Assembly (NCBI RefSeq): GCF_024181725.1
Contig: NZ_CP028908.1
Span: 4,453,501 to 4,517,500 of the forward strand
DNA length: 64,000 nucleotides
Direction of reading: 5' to 3'
Source of the DNA: Bradyrhizobium sp. WD16
GTDB taxonomy: Bacteria > Pseudomonadota > Alphaproteobacteria > Rhizobiales > Xanthobacteraceae
Of this stretch, positions 53,346 to 62,380 are shown piece after piece. The notes beneath the pieces were generated by a model that was given only the letters and a program-made list of their open reading frames with translations, was not told the origin of the DNA and made no database searches. Made by a program: the position numbers and the translations under genes. Each line of letters opens with the position of its first letter. Position 1 is the stretch's first letter.

Positions 53346-53789
53346 CCTGGGCGGGAGGGCTGGCGAAACCGCCCGAATTCCTCGTCATGGCATGGACAGT
53401 GCCCGGCCATGACGGGGGAATGCGGCTGACGCTGTTCCCCTCTCTCGCTCCCATGGCGTACTGGGCCCTCCGCCTTCGCGGAGGGCGACGGCGAAAGGTG
53501 GTTCGGCCGTGCTCGACCACCCATCACCGCCGGCCGGGCAGGGCGCTGAACCTTCCGCCGCCGCTGTAGACCAAATTCCGACGGGAGCCGTCAGGGTCCG
53601 AGGGTTGCGCGGCGGCAACAAATGTTGCGCGCTCGCAACACCGCTTGAACTTTTAACCCTTGCAGCACGTAGCTCTTGTGTCCGCCGCGATTTGGCCACA
53701 CCCCTCCATGAGTTCGTAGGGTGGCCGGTTGTCGTGGCAGAGGAGGCGATCCGCAGGATCGGTGCGACAGCCGGGGGATAACTGGCGCG
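53346..53789. other. Non-coding lpd-ilvD gap with hairpins
   Basis: No gene is seen. The gap contains a REP-like palindrome (53383-53414, cgtcatggcatgg ... ccggccatgacg), a 9-bp hairpin at 53465-53486, and two adjacent GTTGC/GCAAC hairpins at 53604-53619 and 53623-53640, which would lie in the ilvD leader. No T-runs or leader peptide rich in branched-chain residues were recognised, so attenuation is not claimed. Confidence 0.6.
53465..53486 (+). terminator. Hairpin downstream of lpd
   Basis: GCCCTCCGC, loop CTTC, GCGGAGGGC: a perfect 9-bp stem 120 nt after the lpd stop, without a T-tract. Possible factor-dependent terminator or mRNA 3'-end structure. Confidence 0.4.
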
Positions 53790-55514
53790 ATGGACGCGAC
53801 GACCGATTTGAAGGGCAGGTTGCCGAGCCGGCACGTGACCGAAGGTCCCGAGCGCGCGCCTCATCGGTCCTATCTCTACGCCATGGGCCTGACCACGGCC
53901 CAGATCCACCAGCCGTTCGTCGGCGTCGCCTCCTGCTGGAATGAGGCCGCCCCCTGCAACATCGCGCTGATGCGCCAGGCTCAGGCGGCGAAGAAGGGGG
54001 TCTGCGCCCGCGGCGGCACCCCGCGCGAGTTTTGCACCATCTCCGTCACCGACGGCATCGCCATGGGGCACGAGGGCATGCGTTCCTCGCTGCCGTCGCG
54101 GGAGTGCATCGCCGATTCGGTTGAGCTGACCATCCGTGGTCACGCCTATGACGCCCTGATCGGGCTGGCCGGCTGCGACAAGTCGTTGCCCGGCATGATG
54201 ATGGCCATGGTCCGGCTCAACGTGCCCTCGATCTTCATCTATGGCGGCTCGATCCTGCCGGGCAATTTCCGCGGCCAGCAGGTCACGGTCCAGGACATGT
54301 TCGAGGCGGTCGGCCGCCATTCGGTCGGCGCCATGTCGGACGCCGATCTCGATGAGATGGAGCGCGTCGCCTGTCCGTCGGCGGGGGCGTGCGGGGCGCA
54401 ATTCACCGCCAACACCATGGCGACCGTGTCCGAGGCCATCGGCCTGGCGCTGCCCTATTCGGCCGGGGCGCCGGCGCCTTATGAGATTCGCGACTCGTTC
54501 TGCATGGCCGCGGGCGAGCAGATCATGGACCTGATCGCCGCCGATATCCGGCCGCGCGCCATCGTCACCCGCAAGGCGCTGGAGAACGCCGCCGCCGTGG
54601 TGGCGGCATCCGGTGGGTCGACCAACGCTGCGTTGCATCTTCCGGCGATTGCTCATGAAGCCGGCATCGAATTCGATCTGTTCGATGTCGCCGAAATCTT
54701 CAAAAAGACACCATATATCGCGGATTTGAAGCCGGGTGGCCGCTATGTCGCCAAAGACATGTTTGAAGCTGGTGGCATACCGCTTTTGATGAAGACATTG
54801 CTTGATCATGGCTACCTGCATGGCGACTGTCTTACCGTCACCGGACGGTCGATCGCCGAGAATCTCGCGGCCGTGAAGTGGAATGCCCATCAGGACGTGG
54901 TGCGTCCCGCCGACAACCCCATCACGGTGACCGGCGGGGTGGTCGGACTGAAGGGTAACCTCGCGCCGGAGGGAGCGATCGTGAAGGTCGCGGGCATGTC
55001 CAAGCTGCAGTTTTCGGGGCCGGCCCGCTGCTTCGACAGCGAGGAAGACGCTTTCGCTTGCGTCCGGAATCGCGCCTATCGCGAAGGCGAGGTCATCGTC
55101 ATCCGCTACGAAGGGCCGCGCGGCGGTCCCGGCATGCGGGAAATGTTGCAGACCACCGCCGCGCTGACCGGGCAGGGGATGGGCGGCAAGATCGCCCTGA
55201 TCACCGACGGCCGATTTTCCGGAGCGACGCGCGGTTTCTGCATCGGCCATATCGGGCCCGAGGCCGCGGTGGGTGGACCGATCGCCCTGATCCGCGACGG
55301 AGACATCATCGACATCGACGCCACCGCCGGCACCCTCGCGGTGCGGCTGTCGGATGCCGAACTGGCGCAGCGCCGCACCGCCTGGCAGCCGCGTCCGACG
55401 AATTATACTTCCGGCGTGCTTTGGAAATATGCCCAGCAGGTCGGTCCGGCGCTGGCCGGAGCCGTCACCCACCCCGGCGCAGCCCATGAGAGTCGGCAAT
55501 ATGCGGATCTGTGA
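53790..55514 (+). CDS. ilvD: Dihydroxy-acid dehydratase
   Basis: Iron-sulfur dehydratase of valine, isoleucine and pantothenate synthesis. The 574-residue product has the cluster cysteines in [20 protein letters not shown] and [15 protein letters not shown], and the substrate region [16 protein letters not shown]. Start ATG 53790 ([19 protein letters not shown]) is the family N-terminus. The same superfamily includes sugar-acid dehydratases, but length and motifs favour IlvD. The 3' end overlaps the next gene by up to 29 nt. Confidence 0.95.
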   Translation: MDATTDLKGRLPSRHVTEGPERAPHRSYLYAMGLTTAQIHQPFVGVASCWNEAAPCNIALMRQAQAAKKGVCARGGTPREFCTISVTDGIAMGHEGMRSSLPSRECIADSVELTIRGHAYDALIGLAGCDKSLPGMMMAMVRLNVPSIFIYGGSILPGNFRGQQVTVQDMFEAVGRHSVGAMSDADLDEMERVACPSAGACGAQFTANTMATVSEAIGLALPYSAGAPAPYEIRDSFCMAAGEQIMDLIAADIRPRAIVTRKALENAAAVVAASGGSTNAALHLPAIAHEAGIEFDLFDVAEIFKKTPYIADLKPGGRYVAKDMFEAGGIPLLMKTLLDHGYLHGDCLTVTGRSIAENLAAVKWNAHQDVVRPADNPITVTGGVVGLKGNLAPEGAIVKVAGMSKLQFSGPARCFDSEEDAFACVRNRAYREGEVIVIRYEGPRGGPGMREMLQTTAALTGQGMGGKIALITDGRFSGATRGFCIGHIGPEAAVGGPIALIRDGDIIDIDATAGTLAVRLSDAELAQRRTAWQPRPTNYTSGVLWKYAQQVGPALAGAVTHPGAAHESRQYADL

Positions 55515-56313
55515 CCCTGTCGCGTTCGCGGTCGTGATCGGCGCCGCCTTGGTCGCCGCGCCGGCTCATGCCTTCGAAGGCAACGCGATCAACGGCAATG
55601 CGGCGGCGCCGCTGCCGGTCGTCTCGCCCCAGGGGGGCGTCGCCGCCGCGCTGAAGAAGGCGGTGCCGCCGGCGACCAGCCTGTCGTCGCTGCAATACGC
55701 CGCCGAGGGCGGCCATCCGGTGGCGCAGTGGAAGCTCGGCCAGATGTACGCCAGCGGCGACGGTGTCGCCCAGGACGACCTGCGCGCCTTCGACTATTTC
55801 AGCAAGATCGCCAACGCCCATGCCGAGGACAACCCGTCGGGGCCTCAGGCGGCGATCGTCGCCAATGCCTTCGTCGCGCTCGGCCGCTACTATCTCGACG
55901 GCATTCCCAACACCAAGGTCAAGGCCGATCCGGAGCGGGCGCGGGAGATGTTCTCCTATGCCGCGTCCTATTTCGGCAATGCGGAAGCCCAGTACAATCT
56001 GGCGCGGCTCTATCTCGACGGCATCGGGATTCCGAAGGATGCCAAATACGGCGTGCGCTGGCTCGGCCTCGCCGCCCAGAAGGGCCAGCATCAGGCCCAG
56101 GCCCTGCTCGGCCAGATGCTGTTCAACGGCATCAACCTGCAGCGCCAGGCCGCCCGCGGCCTGATGTGGCTGACCCTGGCGCGCGACAGCGCAACCTCCG
56201 ACGAGACCTGGATCAAGGAGAGCTACAACGCCGCGCTCGCCAAGGCCTCGGAAGACGACCGCGCCATGGCGCTGCAGATGCTCGAGCGCTGGCTCCAGGG
56301 GCGGCGGGATTAG
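55486..56313 (+). CDS. Exported Sel1-like repeat protein
   Basis: The 275-residue product has a signal peptide ([17 protein letters not shown], cleavage before FEG). At least four Sel1/TPR-type helical repeats follow, for example [37 protein letters not shown] and [17 protein letters not shown]. Such solenoids mediate protein-protein contacts; rhizobial ExoR is one exported example, but orthology is not shown. Starts at 55486 and 55501 are both in frame and both overlap ilvD, indicating translational coupling. Confidence 0.85.
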   Translation: MRVGNMRICDPVAFAVVIGAALVAAPAHAFEGNAINGNAAAPLPVVSPQGGVAAALKKAVPPATSLSSLQYAAEGGHPVAQWKLGQMYASGDGVAQDDLRAFDYFSKIANAHAEDNPSGPQAAIVANAFVALGRYYLDGIPNTKVKADPERAREMFSYAASYFGNAEAQYNLARLYLDGIGIPKDAKYGVRWLGLAAQKGQHQAQALLGQMLFNGINLQRQAARGLMWLTLARDSATSDETWIKESYNAALAKASEDDRAMALQMLERWLQGRRD

Positions 56314-56602
56314 TCGCCGGGATTGGTGGGAGGCGCAGCGTCAGCCCCTTGCACCGTCATGGCCGGGCTCAGTCCCGGCCATCCACGTCTTCCCTGCCGA
56401 GGTACCGCAAAAGTCGTCCCCACCTAGTCGTCACCGCCCGCGAGAAAGCGGGCGCTCCAGTACTCCGCGAGGGTGCGAAAGGGCACGACGGCAGCATTCG
56501 TCTAAGTCGCGCTCAACCCAGCCATTGACGAGACGGATGATTGGCTCGCAGGTCGAGCCGGGCGATGACGCCGGTGCCGAGGATTGGCACGGCCTTGTTG
56601 GT

Positions 56603-56634
56603 GTTTCGATCCGCGCTCCCGCACGGGGAGCGAC
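56603..56634 (-). CRISPR. Solitary canonical CRISPR repeat
   Basis: All 32 bases equal the consensus repeat of the main array (starts GTTTCGATCC, ends GGGGAGCGAC on the plus strand), in the same orientation, 3,094 bp before the array. A 33-nt segment (56635-56667) of spacer length separates it from GTTTCGATCTCGCGCTGCAG, which shares only GTTTCGATC and is part of the transposase remnant. Confidence 0.9.
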
Positions 56635-56667
56635 CAGAGACGTGGACGAAATTCATCGTGCCGGATC

Positions 56668-56860
56668 GTTTCGATCTCGCGCTGCAGCCGCTCGTTCTCC
56701 TGCCGTTCGTGCTTCGTCTGCCCATGGCCCGGAACGGCCCAGGTCGGTGCTGAGCTCCTTGATGCACTTGCGCAGGACGTCCTCGTGAAGGTCCAAATCC
56801 CGCGCCGCCGCGGACAACCTAAAATAGGCCGCAGCCTCCTTCGCAAACAAAGTGACATGA
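56668..56860 (-). pseudogene. IS3-family orfA remnant
   Basis: Minus-strand reading gives the helix-turn-helix LDLHEDVLRKCIKELSTD and then, after a frameshift, PGHGQTKHERQENERLQREI, the usual leucine-zipper region of IS3-family OrfA. The similarity stops at GATCGAAAC, which is also the end of the CRISPR repeat, and spacer-like sequence plus a full repeat follow. OrfB is absent. Confidence 0.75.
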
Positions 56861-57281
56861 AGTTCGGCTTCGCCGCGAAGCACTGGACGATCTGGCCGCG
56901 TCCCAAAGCTATATGCTCTGTGGGCGTCGCAGTCGCGAGAGACCAGTCTGGTTGAACCGCGTCCCATCGTCAGATCCCCTCAGCGACCAGCCCTCGGCGG
57001 CAAGGAAGGCCAGCTTCGTCGCCAGATTGCCGACCTGTGGGCGAGTTGCACGCGGCAGCCAGTTGTAAATTGTCGTATTGACCATTTAAGTTTTAAAACT
57101 CGCGGCGATTCTGTTGCACGGCTCGTCGCGATAGTGAGTAGAGAGCTTGAGCGAACGTTTAAAGCGGACCTGTCCAGCCATTTTGTTGCAGCGCAAAGGA
57201 TGGGCATAACGATTCAACATCAATGCAGTTGTGCCAGCGATGATAGCCACGGCTGCATACCTCGGGCGGGGCGGTACCGGC

Positions 57282-57932
57282 ATGTCGCTTGATGTAAGCC
57301 AACTAGAATCAAATGGCTTCGTCTTCGCGCGTGGCGTACACGAAACAGACCTGATCGACATTGTCCGACATTTGGGAAATGTACGAGTCGACCCGCGCAG
57401 TCCAATCGCTGTGCGCGATATCCGTCCCCAGCCTCTCAGTTCTGCGAAGGCAAACACGCTATCGAGCCGGTATGGTACCGACGCGTTTCCGTTTCATACG
57501 GACACAGCACATTGGGATCGGCCGGCTCGGTACTTAGCATTGTTTTGCGTCGATCCAGGCGAGGGAGCGCGCGCGACGCTTCTGCAGGATTCTCGGGCGT
57601 GGCAACTCCAAGATGGCGAAATTGAGCTGGCGTGCCGGGCTTTGTGGAAGACAGGGCACGTCCGGCCCCGCCTTTGCATGCTGGCCGAACGCTCAGCCGA
57701 TGGCATCGCTATCCGTTACGACAAGGATTGTATGCGCCCTATGACTAAGGAAGCGCGAGAACTAGAGGCGCTTGTCGAGCAGCGGATCAATCGTTCTGAG
57801 ATGACCCGCGTTCCGTGGGAGCCGGAATGCCTGCTCGTTATCGATAATCGACGCATGGTGCATGCGCGGGGAGCAAGTAAGCGGCCCGATGCGAACCGAG
57901 TGCTGAAGCGTATCTTGATTGGGGGAGAGTGA
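57282..57932 (+). CDS. TauD/TfdA-like Fe(II)/2-oxoglutarate dioxygenase
   Basis: The 216-residue protein (ATG 57282) has His72-x-Asp74 in FPFHTDTAHW, distal His194 in IDNRRMVHARG and Arg residues at 206 and 210 (NRVLKRILIG), the pattern of TauD-like/clavaminate-synthase-like oxygenases. Substrate is unknown. Codon use and GC are lower than in the core genes, as expected for acquired DNA. Its stop overlaps or abuts the next gene (GTG at 57934), so the two are probably co-translated. It is the first gene of a three-gene islet between an orphan CRISPR repeat and the array. Confidence 0.75.
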   Translation: MSLDVSQLESNGFVFARGVHETDLIDIVRHLGNVRVDPRSPIAVRDIRPQPLSSAKANTLSSRYGTDAFPFHTDTAHWDRPARYLALFCVDPGEGARATLLQDSRAWQLQDGEIELACRALWKTGHVRPRLCMLAERSADGIAIRYDKDCMRPMTKEARELEALVEQRINRSEMTRVPWEPECLLVIDNRRMVHARGASKRPDANRVLKRILIGGE

Positions 57933-57933
57933 C

Positions 57934-58833
57934 GTGAAGGCTTGGGATTCAGAAGGGCTATGGAAGAAGGCGAAGTTGTTTATGGACCAGGCGAATGAAC
58001 GCGACCATGGCTCGTCGGAGTTCGCCTTCTTTGCATCCTTGGCACTTGAATGCTTGGCCAGAAGTGCGCTCACGAAGGTACATCCAGTCTTAAATGCAGA
58101 CCCGAGAGATGACTCCAATGTCCTTTACGCCTGCGGCTACACATTCGCGAAACCGCGCTCGCTGCCGGCACATTCGGTCTATCTTCGAATAGAAAAAATC
58201 ATCGGCCCATTCCAGACACAGCACCGAGAATTGTGCGAGTTTCTTGCTCTGCAACGGAACGCTCATGTTCACACCGCAGACCTTCCATATGAAAACCTTG
58301 GCACCGACAAGTGGCTCGCCCGATTCTTCGAGACTGTCTCGGTGCTGCACGACTTTATCGGCAAGCCAATGTCCGACTTTCTCGGCGAAGACGAGGCTAG
58401 GATGGCAAAGGAGCTGATAAAGACCCTTAATCAAAGCGTTCTCAGTGGGGTCAAGTCTAAGGTAGCCGCTCATCAGAAGCTTTTCGATGCAAAATCCTCC
58501 GACGAAAAGAAGAAGCTGCAAGCTGCCGCATCCTCTGCACTTGCTTTTCCCGGGCATGATCAACACGTCTGCGCGTGTCCTGCATGCGAAAGCGATGCGC
58601 TGTTGACTGGACGAAGGTTCAAAGAGCTGCCCGAACAGTATTCGGATGGTGAACTCTTCAACGAAGTTGAATATCTAGCAACATCATTCAAGTGTACTTC
58701 GTGTGACTTGTCATTCAGCTCAATCGAAGAGATTGCACATGCGGGCCTTCCGACGCATTTCAAGAAAGTAGAATCTACGAGTCTGCATGATCTCTATGAG
58801 CCCGAGCACTATCAGGAATACGATAACATGTAG
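57934..58833 (+). CDS. Putative HEPN-type protein with C-terminal zinc ribbon
   Basis: I know no named family for this 299-residue protein. The first 150 residues are helical, with an FFASLALECLARSALTKVHP helix followed later by LALQRNAHVHTADL. R108-N-A-H-V-H113 fits the RNxxxH motif of HEPN ribonucleases, which sit in many toxin and defence proteins. The last 90 residues hold two CxxC pairs (C215/C218 and C254/C257), a zinc-ribbon pattern. GTG 57934 is the start directly after the dioxygenase stop; a start at 57919 would overlap it. HEPN assignment is inference from one motif and helix layout. Confidence 0.6.
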   Translation: MKAWDSEGLWKKAKLFMDQANERDHGSSEFAFFASLALECLARSALTKVHPVLNADPRDDSNVLYACGYTFAKPRSLPAHSVYLRIEKIIGPFQTQHRELCEFLALQRNAHVHTADLPYENLGTDKWLARFFETVSVLHDFIGKPMSDFLGEDEARMAKELIKTLNQSVLSGVKSKVAAHQKLFDAKSSDEKKKLQAAASSALAFPGHDQHVCACPACESDALLTGRRFKELPEQYSDGELFNEVEYLATSFKCTSCDLSFSSIEEIAHAGLPTHFKKVESTSLHDLYEPEHYQEYDNM

Positions 58834-58872
58834 AGTACATGGGGAGACTACGTTTTAGAAAAGGACTGAGCA

Positions 58873-59403
58873 ATGAATCGACCGGAAGAGGGGTGCGGTC
58901 GAGGCAACAGCCAGCTCGAAGATACGATGTCCGCGCTTGATGAAGACTTCGCTCGTATGTTTGGCTCTCCAATCTTTCGGCACCACGATGCCACCAGCGA
59001 AATTGCCAGCAAAATCCACCGGTTTCGTGCCGTTGACGAACATAATCTGCTGGCGCTCGCGAAGGACATCGCGAGGCTCACGGCTGATCGATTGGACATT
59101 ACTGCCATGTACAAAGCAGTAGGGAAGCCGGATCGCACACTAGGTTCACTCAAGTCGCTTGAATGGCTGCTGGGCCACTTCGTGCCCGGGGATCAAGCCC
59201 GAGCGCTCCTAACACCGCTCGTCGGGATTTACGAACTGCGGCTCGGTGATGCCCATTTGCCGCAGAGTGAAATCGCTCAAGCCTTTGCCTTGGTCGGTCT
59301 CGACAGGACTGTGGGGTTGATCCAACAAGCCAAGGCCATGATTGACGCCGCGGCGGCAGCGTTTGCCGCGATACGGAGGACACTACGCGCAGCACGGGGT
59401 TAG
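58873..59403 (+). CDS. Unknown small protein of the CRISPR-adjacent islet
   Basis: The 176-residue, mostly helical protein is not recognised. It contains a GSLKSLEWLLGHFVPGD segment and the motif YELRLGDAHLPQSEIAQAF, followed by an Ala-rich C-terminal helix. No Cys cluster, signal or membrane helix is seen. It starts 39 nt after the zinc-ribbon gene on the same strand (ATG 58873 preceded by AAGGA), so it may belong to the same transcript. Nucleotide composition is similar to that gene. Confidence 0.6.
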   Translation: MNRPEEGCGRGNSQLEDTMSALDEDFARMFGSPIFRHHDATSEIASKIHRFRAVDEHNLLALAKDIARLTADRLDITAMYKAVGKPDRTLGSLKSLEWLLGHFVPGDQARALLTPLVGIYELRLGDAHLPQSEIAQAFALVGLDRTVGLIQQAKAMIDAAAAAFAAIRRTLRAARG

Positions 59404-59595
59404 AGCGGTATTTTCCAATCTGCGCAGCCCGAGAGTTCCAAGAAGCGCGCCTCTAGAAACCTCTGCACGTGGCGAAGGTACGAGGCAGACAGCGGCTGTT
59501 CGCCCAACTCCCGTTTGTCGTCGGACACTCAAAATCGTCATCCGACTTCTGATGGAAGCGTCACCAGCTTAATACGCCGCTCGCGGCGTACTTCG

Positions 59596-59724
59596 TCACC
59601 CCCGCGCCTCCAGATCCAGATCGATCCACACCGGGACGTGGTCCGAGGGCTTCTCCCAGCTTCGCACGTGACGGTCGATGCCGGCGGCGAGAAGGTGATC
59701 GCCGGCCTGCGGCGACAGCGGCAT
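59596..59724 (-). pseudogene. Exodeoxyribonuclease III, truncated 3' end
   Basis: The minus strand encodes MPLSPQAGDHLLAAGIDR followed by VRSWEKPSDHVPVWIDLDLE and a stop at 59596-59598. This is the C-terminus of XthA-type exonuclease III, including the catalytic-His region SDHVPV. The coding sequence stops abruptly 4 nt before the terminal CRISPR repeat; the remaining 200 or more residues are absent. A 7-bp hairpin (59573-59590) lies just downstream, probably the old terminator. The array seems to have been joined into this gene. Confidence 0.8.
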
Positions 59725-59728
59725 TGAT

Positions 59729-62200
59729 GTTTCGACCCGCGCTCCCGCACGGGGAGCGACGCGCCTTCCATTTTTGTGTGAAGGTGAGGAATTGTTTCGA
59801 TCCGCGCTCCCGCACGGGGAGCGACCTGCGCCTTGTGACAGGTCACCGCGTAGGCGTAATCGTTTCGATCCGCGCTCCCGCACGGGGAGCGACAACAACC
59901 GTGTTCTGACCGGAGCAAGCGATGACGTTTCGATCCGCGCTCCCGCACGGGGAGCGACAAGAGGCCATGGCGTCAGGCGTCCAAAAGCTGATGTTTCGAT
60001 CCGCGCTCCCGCACGGGGAGCGACGCTCTTTAGTGTTCATTCCCTCTTTCTTGTCAGGTTTCGATCCGCGCTCCCGCACGGGGAGCGACTGCAATCCCTC
60101 CTAGTGTGGGCAACGGCATCAATGTTTCGATCCGCGCTCCCGCACGGGGAGCGACTGCTTCTAGCTTGATAAGCGCCGCTAACGAGCGGTTTCGATCCGC
60201 GCTCCCGCACGGGGAGCGACAGCCACCTGCTCCAGCGACAGCAGGCGTCGCCGTTTCGATCCGCGCTCCCGCACGGGGAGCGACGGCTGGTGCATCATCC
60301 CCTGCTCCCTTCGCGGGCGTTTCGATCCGCGCTCCCGCACGGGGAGCGACACTGGTCCGGCTGTCGGAGCGCCGGCACTGTACGAAGTTTCGATCCGCGC
60401 TCCCGCACGGGGAGCGACACTAGCCAGCCTGTCAGGTTGTCGCAATTGCACGTTTCGATCCGCGCTCCCGCACGGGGAGCGACAGCCAAGCTGCCGCAGG
60501 CCTATTCCGAGCAGGGTTTCGATCCGCGCTCCCGCACGGGGAGCGACAATTCAGCGGTGTCTGCCGCCCTCTGAGTATAGGTGTTTCGATCCGCGCTCCC
60601 GCACGGGGAGCGACGGCGCCCCGATCGCGACCGAGTAAGGGCTGCCTGGTTTCGATCCGCGCTCCCGCACGGGTGAGGACGCCGCCATGCTTGAGCGCGT
60701 TTCGATCCGCGCTCCCGCACGGGGAGCGACCAGCGGCTGCGGCCGGCCGGCCTCGTCAAGGGCGTGGTTTCGATCCGCGCTCCCGCACGGGGAGCGACCA
60801 GCGGCGGCGGATTGCATGCCTATTGGCTGTTCAAGGTTTCGATCCGCGCTCCCGCACGGGGAGCGACTTCAAGGATTGGCCCAGAAAAATCTGTCCACGA
60901 TCGTTTCGATCCGCGCTCCCGCACGGGGAGCGACCATAAGCCGAAGGGTGGCACTCCCGCCACCATTGGCGTTTCGATCCGCGCTCCCGCACGGGGAGCG
61001 ACTCGGCGGCCGGGCCGCCAACCACCGCGACGTAGAGCGTTTCGATCCGCGCTCCCGCACGGGGAGCGACCTGCTGCCCAGGCATACAAGAGCGGCGAAG
61101 CTCTGTTTCGATCCGCGCTCCCGCACGGGGAGCGACTCCGGAGCGGGCCAGTTCCATCGCCCCTTCGGGTTTCGATCCGCGCTCCCGCACGGGGAGCGAC
61201 CATCTTTTAAAGTCTTGGCGTCTTTCTTGACAGCGTTTCGATCCGCGCTCCCGCACGGGGAGCGACTTATTGCGAGTATAATCAAGCCTAATGTCATTTA
61301 CAGTTTCGATCCGCGCTCCCGCACGGGGAGCGACCCCGTTCGCCTCACGGGCAACCAGGTCATCAATGTTGTTTCGATCCGCGCTCCCGCACGGGGAGCG
61401 ACCTGTTAATCGTATCTGAATTGCTACCAAACACCTGTTTCGATCCGCGCTCCCGCACGGGGAGCGACACGCAAATTCGCCATGCGGTGCCCACACTAGA
61501 CTGTTTCGATCCGCGCTCCCGCACGGGGAGCGACTCCCACCTCGAGCGCCTTGGCGCGATCGATCGCGTTTCGATCCGCGCTCCCGCACGGGGAGCGACC
61601 GGTTGGCCTTGGCGAGGTGCTCGCCGATGACATCGTTTCGATCCGCGCTCCCGCACGGGGAGCGACCGCGCCAAGGGCGACTTCGAGGCCGGTGCCGACG
61701 AGGTTTCGATCCGCGCTCCCGCACGGGGAGCGACGGAATGGCAACGGCCGCGTGTCGTCTTCCTCGAGTTTCGATCCGCGCTCCCGCACGGGGAGCGACC
61801 ATCAATTGCCGCACATGCCCTCGCATTCGTTGATGTTTCGATCCGCGCTCCCGCACGGGGAGCGACCTCTGTCCAGTGTTCACAAGCGACTGTAAACGAT
61901 TGTTTCGATCCGCGCTCCCGCACGGGGAGCGACTTGTGTGGGCAGCTTTGACGAAATTGCACGTAATCGTTTCGATCCGCGCTCCCGCACGGGGAGCGAC
62001 CTGATCTAAAAATTGCTGAGACGCATTAGGAAGCGTTTCGATCCGCGCTCCCGCACGGGGAGCGACAAGGCTTTCACAACGAGACAAGCCATTGTGTGGG
62101 ACGTTTCGATCCGCGCTCCCGCACGGGGAGCGACTATTGCGCACACAAAAGGAGGTTGCCATGATGTGGTTTCGATCCGCGCTCCCGCACGGGGAGCGAC
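59729..62200 (-). CRISPR. CRISPR array, 38 repeats and 37 spacers, subtype I-C type repeat
   Basis: Repeats of 32 bp run from 59729-59760 to 62169-62200. On the minus strand they begin GTCGCTCCCC and end CGGATCGAAAC, with a 7-bp stem (CGCTCCC/GGGAGCG); this is the I-C type. Spacers are 32-37 nt except one of 18 nt. Transcription is taken as minus, because cas2 and the leader lie at the high end and the repeat 3' end is GAAAC. The distal repeat (59729) has one change (GACCC for GATCC), as usual for the oldest repeat. Repeat 15 (60649-60680) ends GGGTGAGGAC and is followed by the short spacer (60681-60698). All open frames inside the array are artefacts of the repeats. Confidence 0.97.
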
Positions 62201-62380
62201 GGTCTGCCCGTAACACTTCACCGGTTCATAGGAAAGCATCGCGTGCGCGCGAACGTAAGCCGGTCCTGCTCGTCATGGCCCGCCCGCCGGGACGCGGCGT
62301 CGATTTGTTTCACGATGTCAAATAGCTAAGGCCCGCGCGAACCATCCTGGGGCCGGCGGCACGCTTGTGGTTCGCGCAGC
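62201..62380 (-). promoter_or_regulatory. CRISPR leader
   Basis: 180 nt between the cas2 stop and the first repeat. It contains an AT-richer core on the minus strand (gctatttgacatcgtgaaacaa), where the pre-crRNA promoter is likely, and no open frame. The repeat-proximal end (gtgttacgggcagacc) should be the integration-recognition site. Confidence 0.7.

Larger units (their letters stand above)
56314..57281. other. Non-coding, remnant-rich junction between core genes and the CRISPR island
   Basis: This stretch opens with a REP-like palindrome (56355-56387, cgtcatggccggg ... cccggccatccacg). It then holds an orphan CRISPR repeat (56603-56634) and an IS3 orfA remnant (56668-56860). From about 57000 the composition shifts to lower GC. 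A minus-strand frame at 57084-56990 (TTIYNWLPRATRPQVGNLAT) looks protein-like but I do not recognise it. No intact gene is seen. Confidence 0.6.

Noticed and set aside
53790-55514. The ilvD-family gene as the missing sugar-acid dehydratase of the TRAP cluster
   Set aside because: It lies more than 20 kb away among housekeeping genes and has the length and motifs of dihydroxy-acid dehydratase.
56502-56967. Intact small genes in the remnant region
   Set aside because: The two minus-strand frames are halves of one frameshifted IS3 orfA fragment and run into a CRISPR repeat.
59738-62325. Numerous repeat-containing open frames (RSALPHGER, SIRAPARGAT, SLPVRERGSK patterns)
   Set aside because: They are translations of the CRISPR repeat in all frames, not genes.
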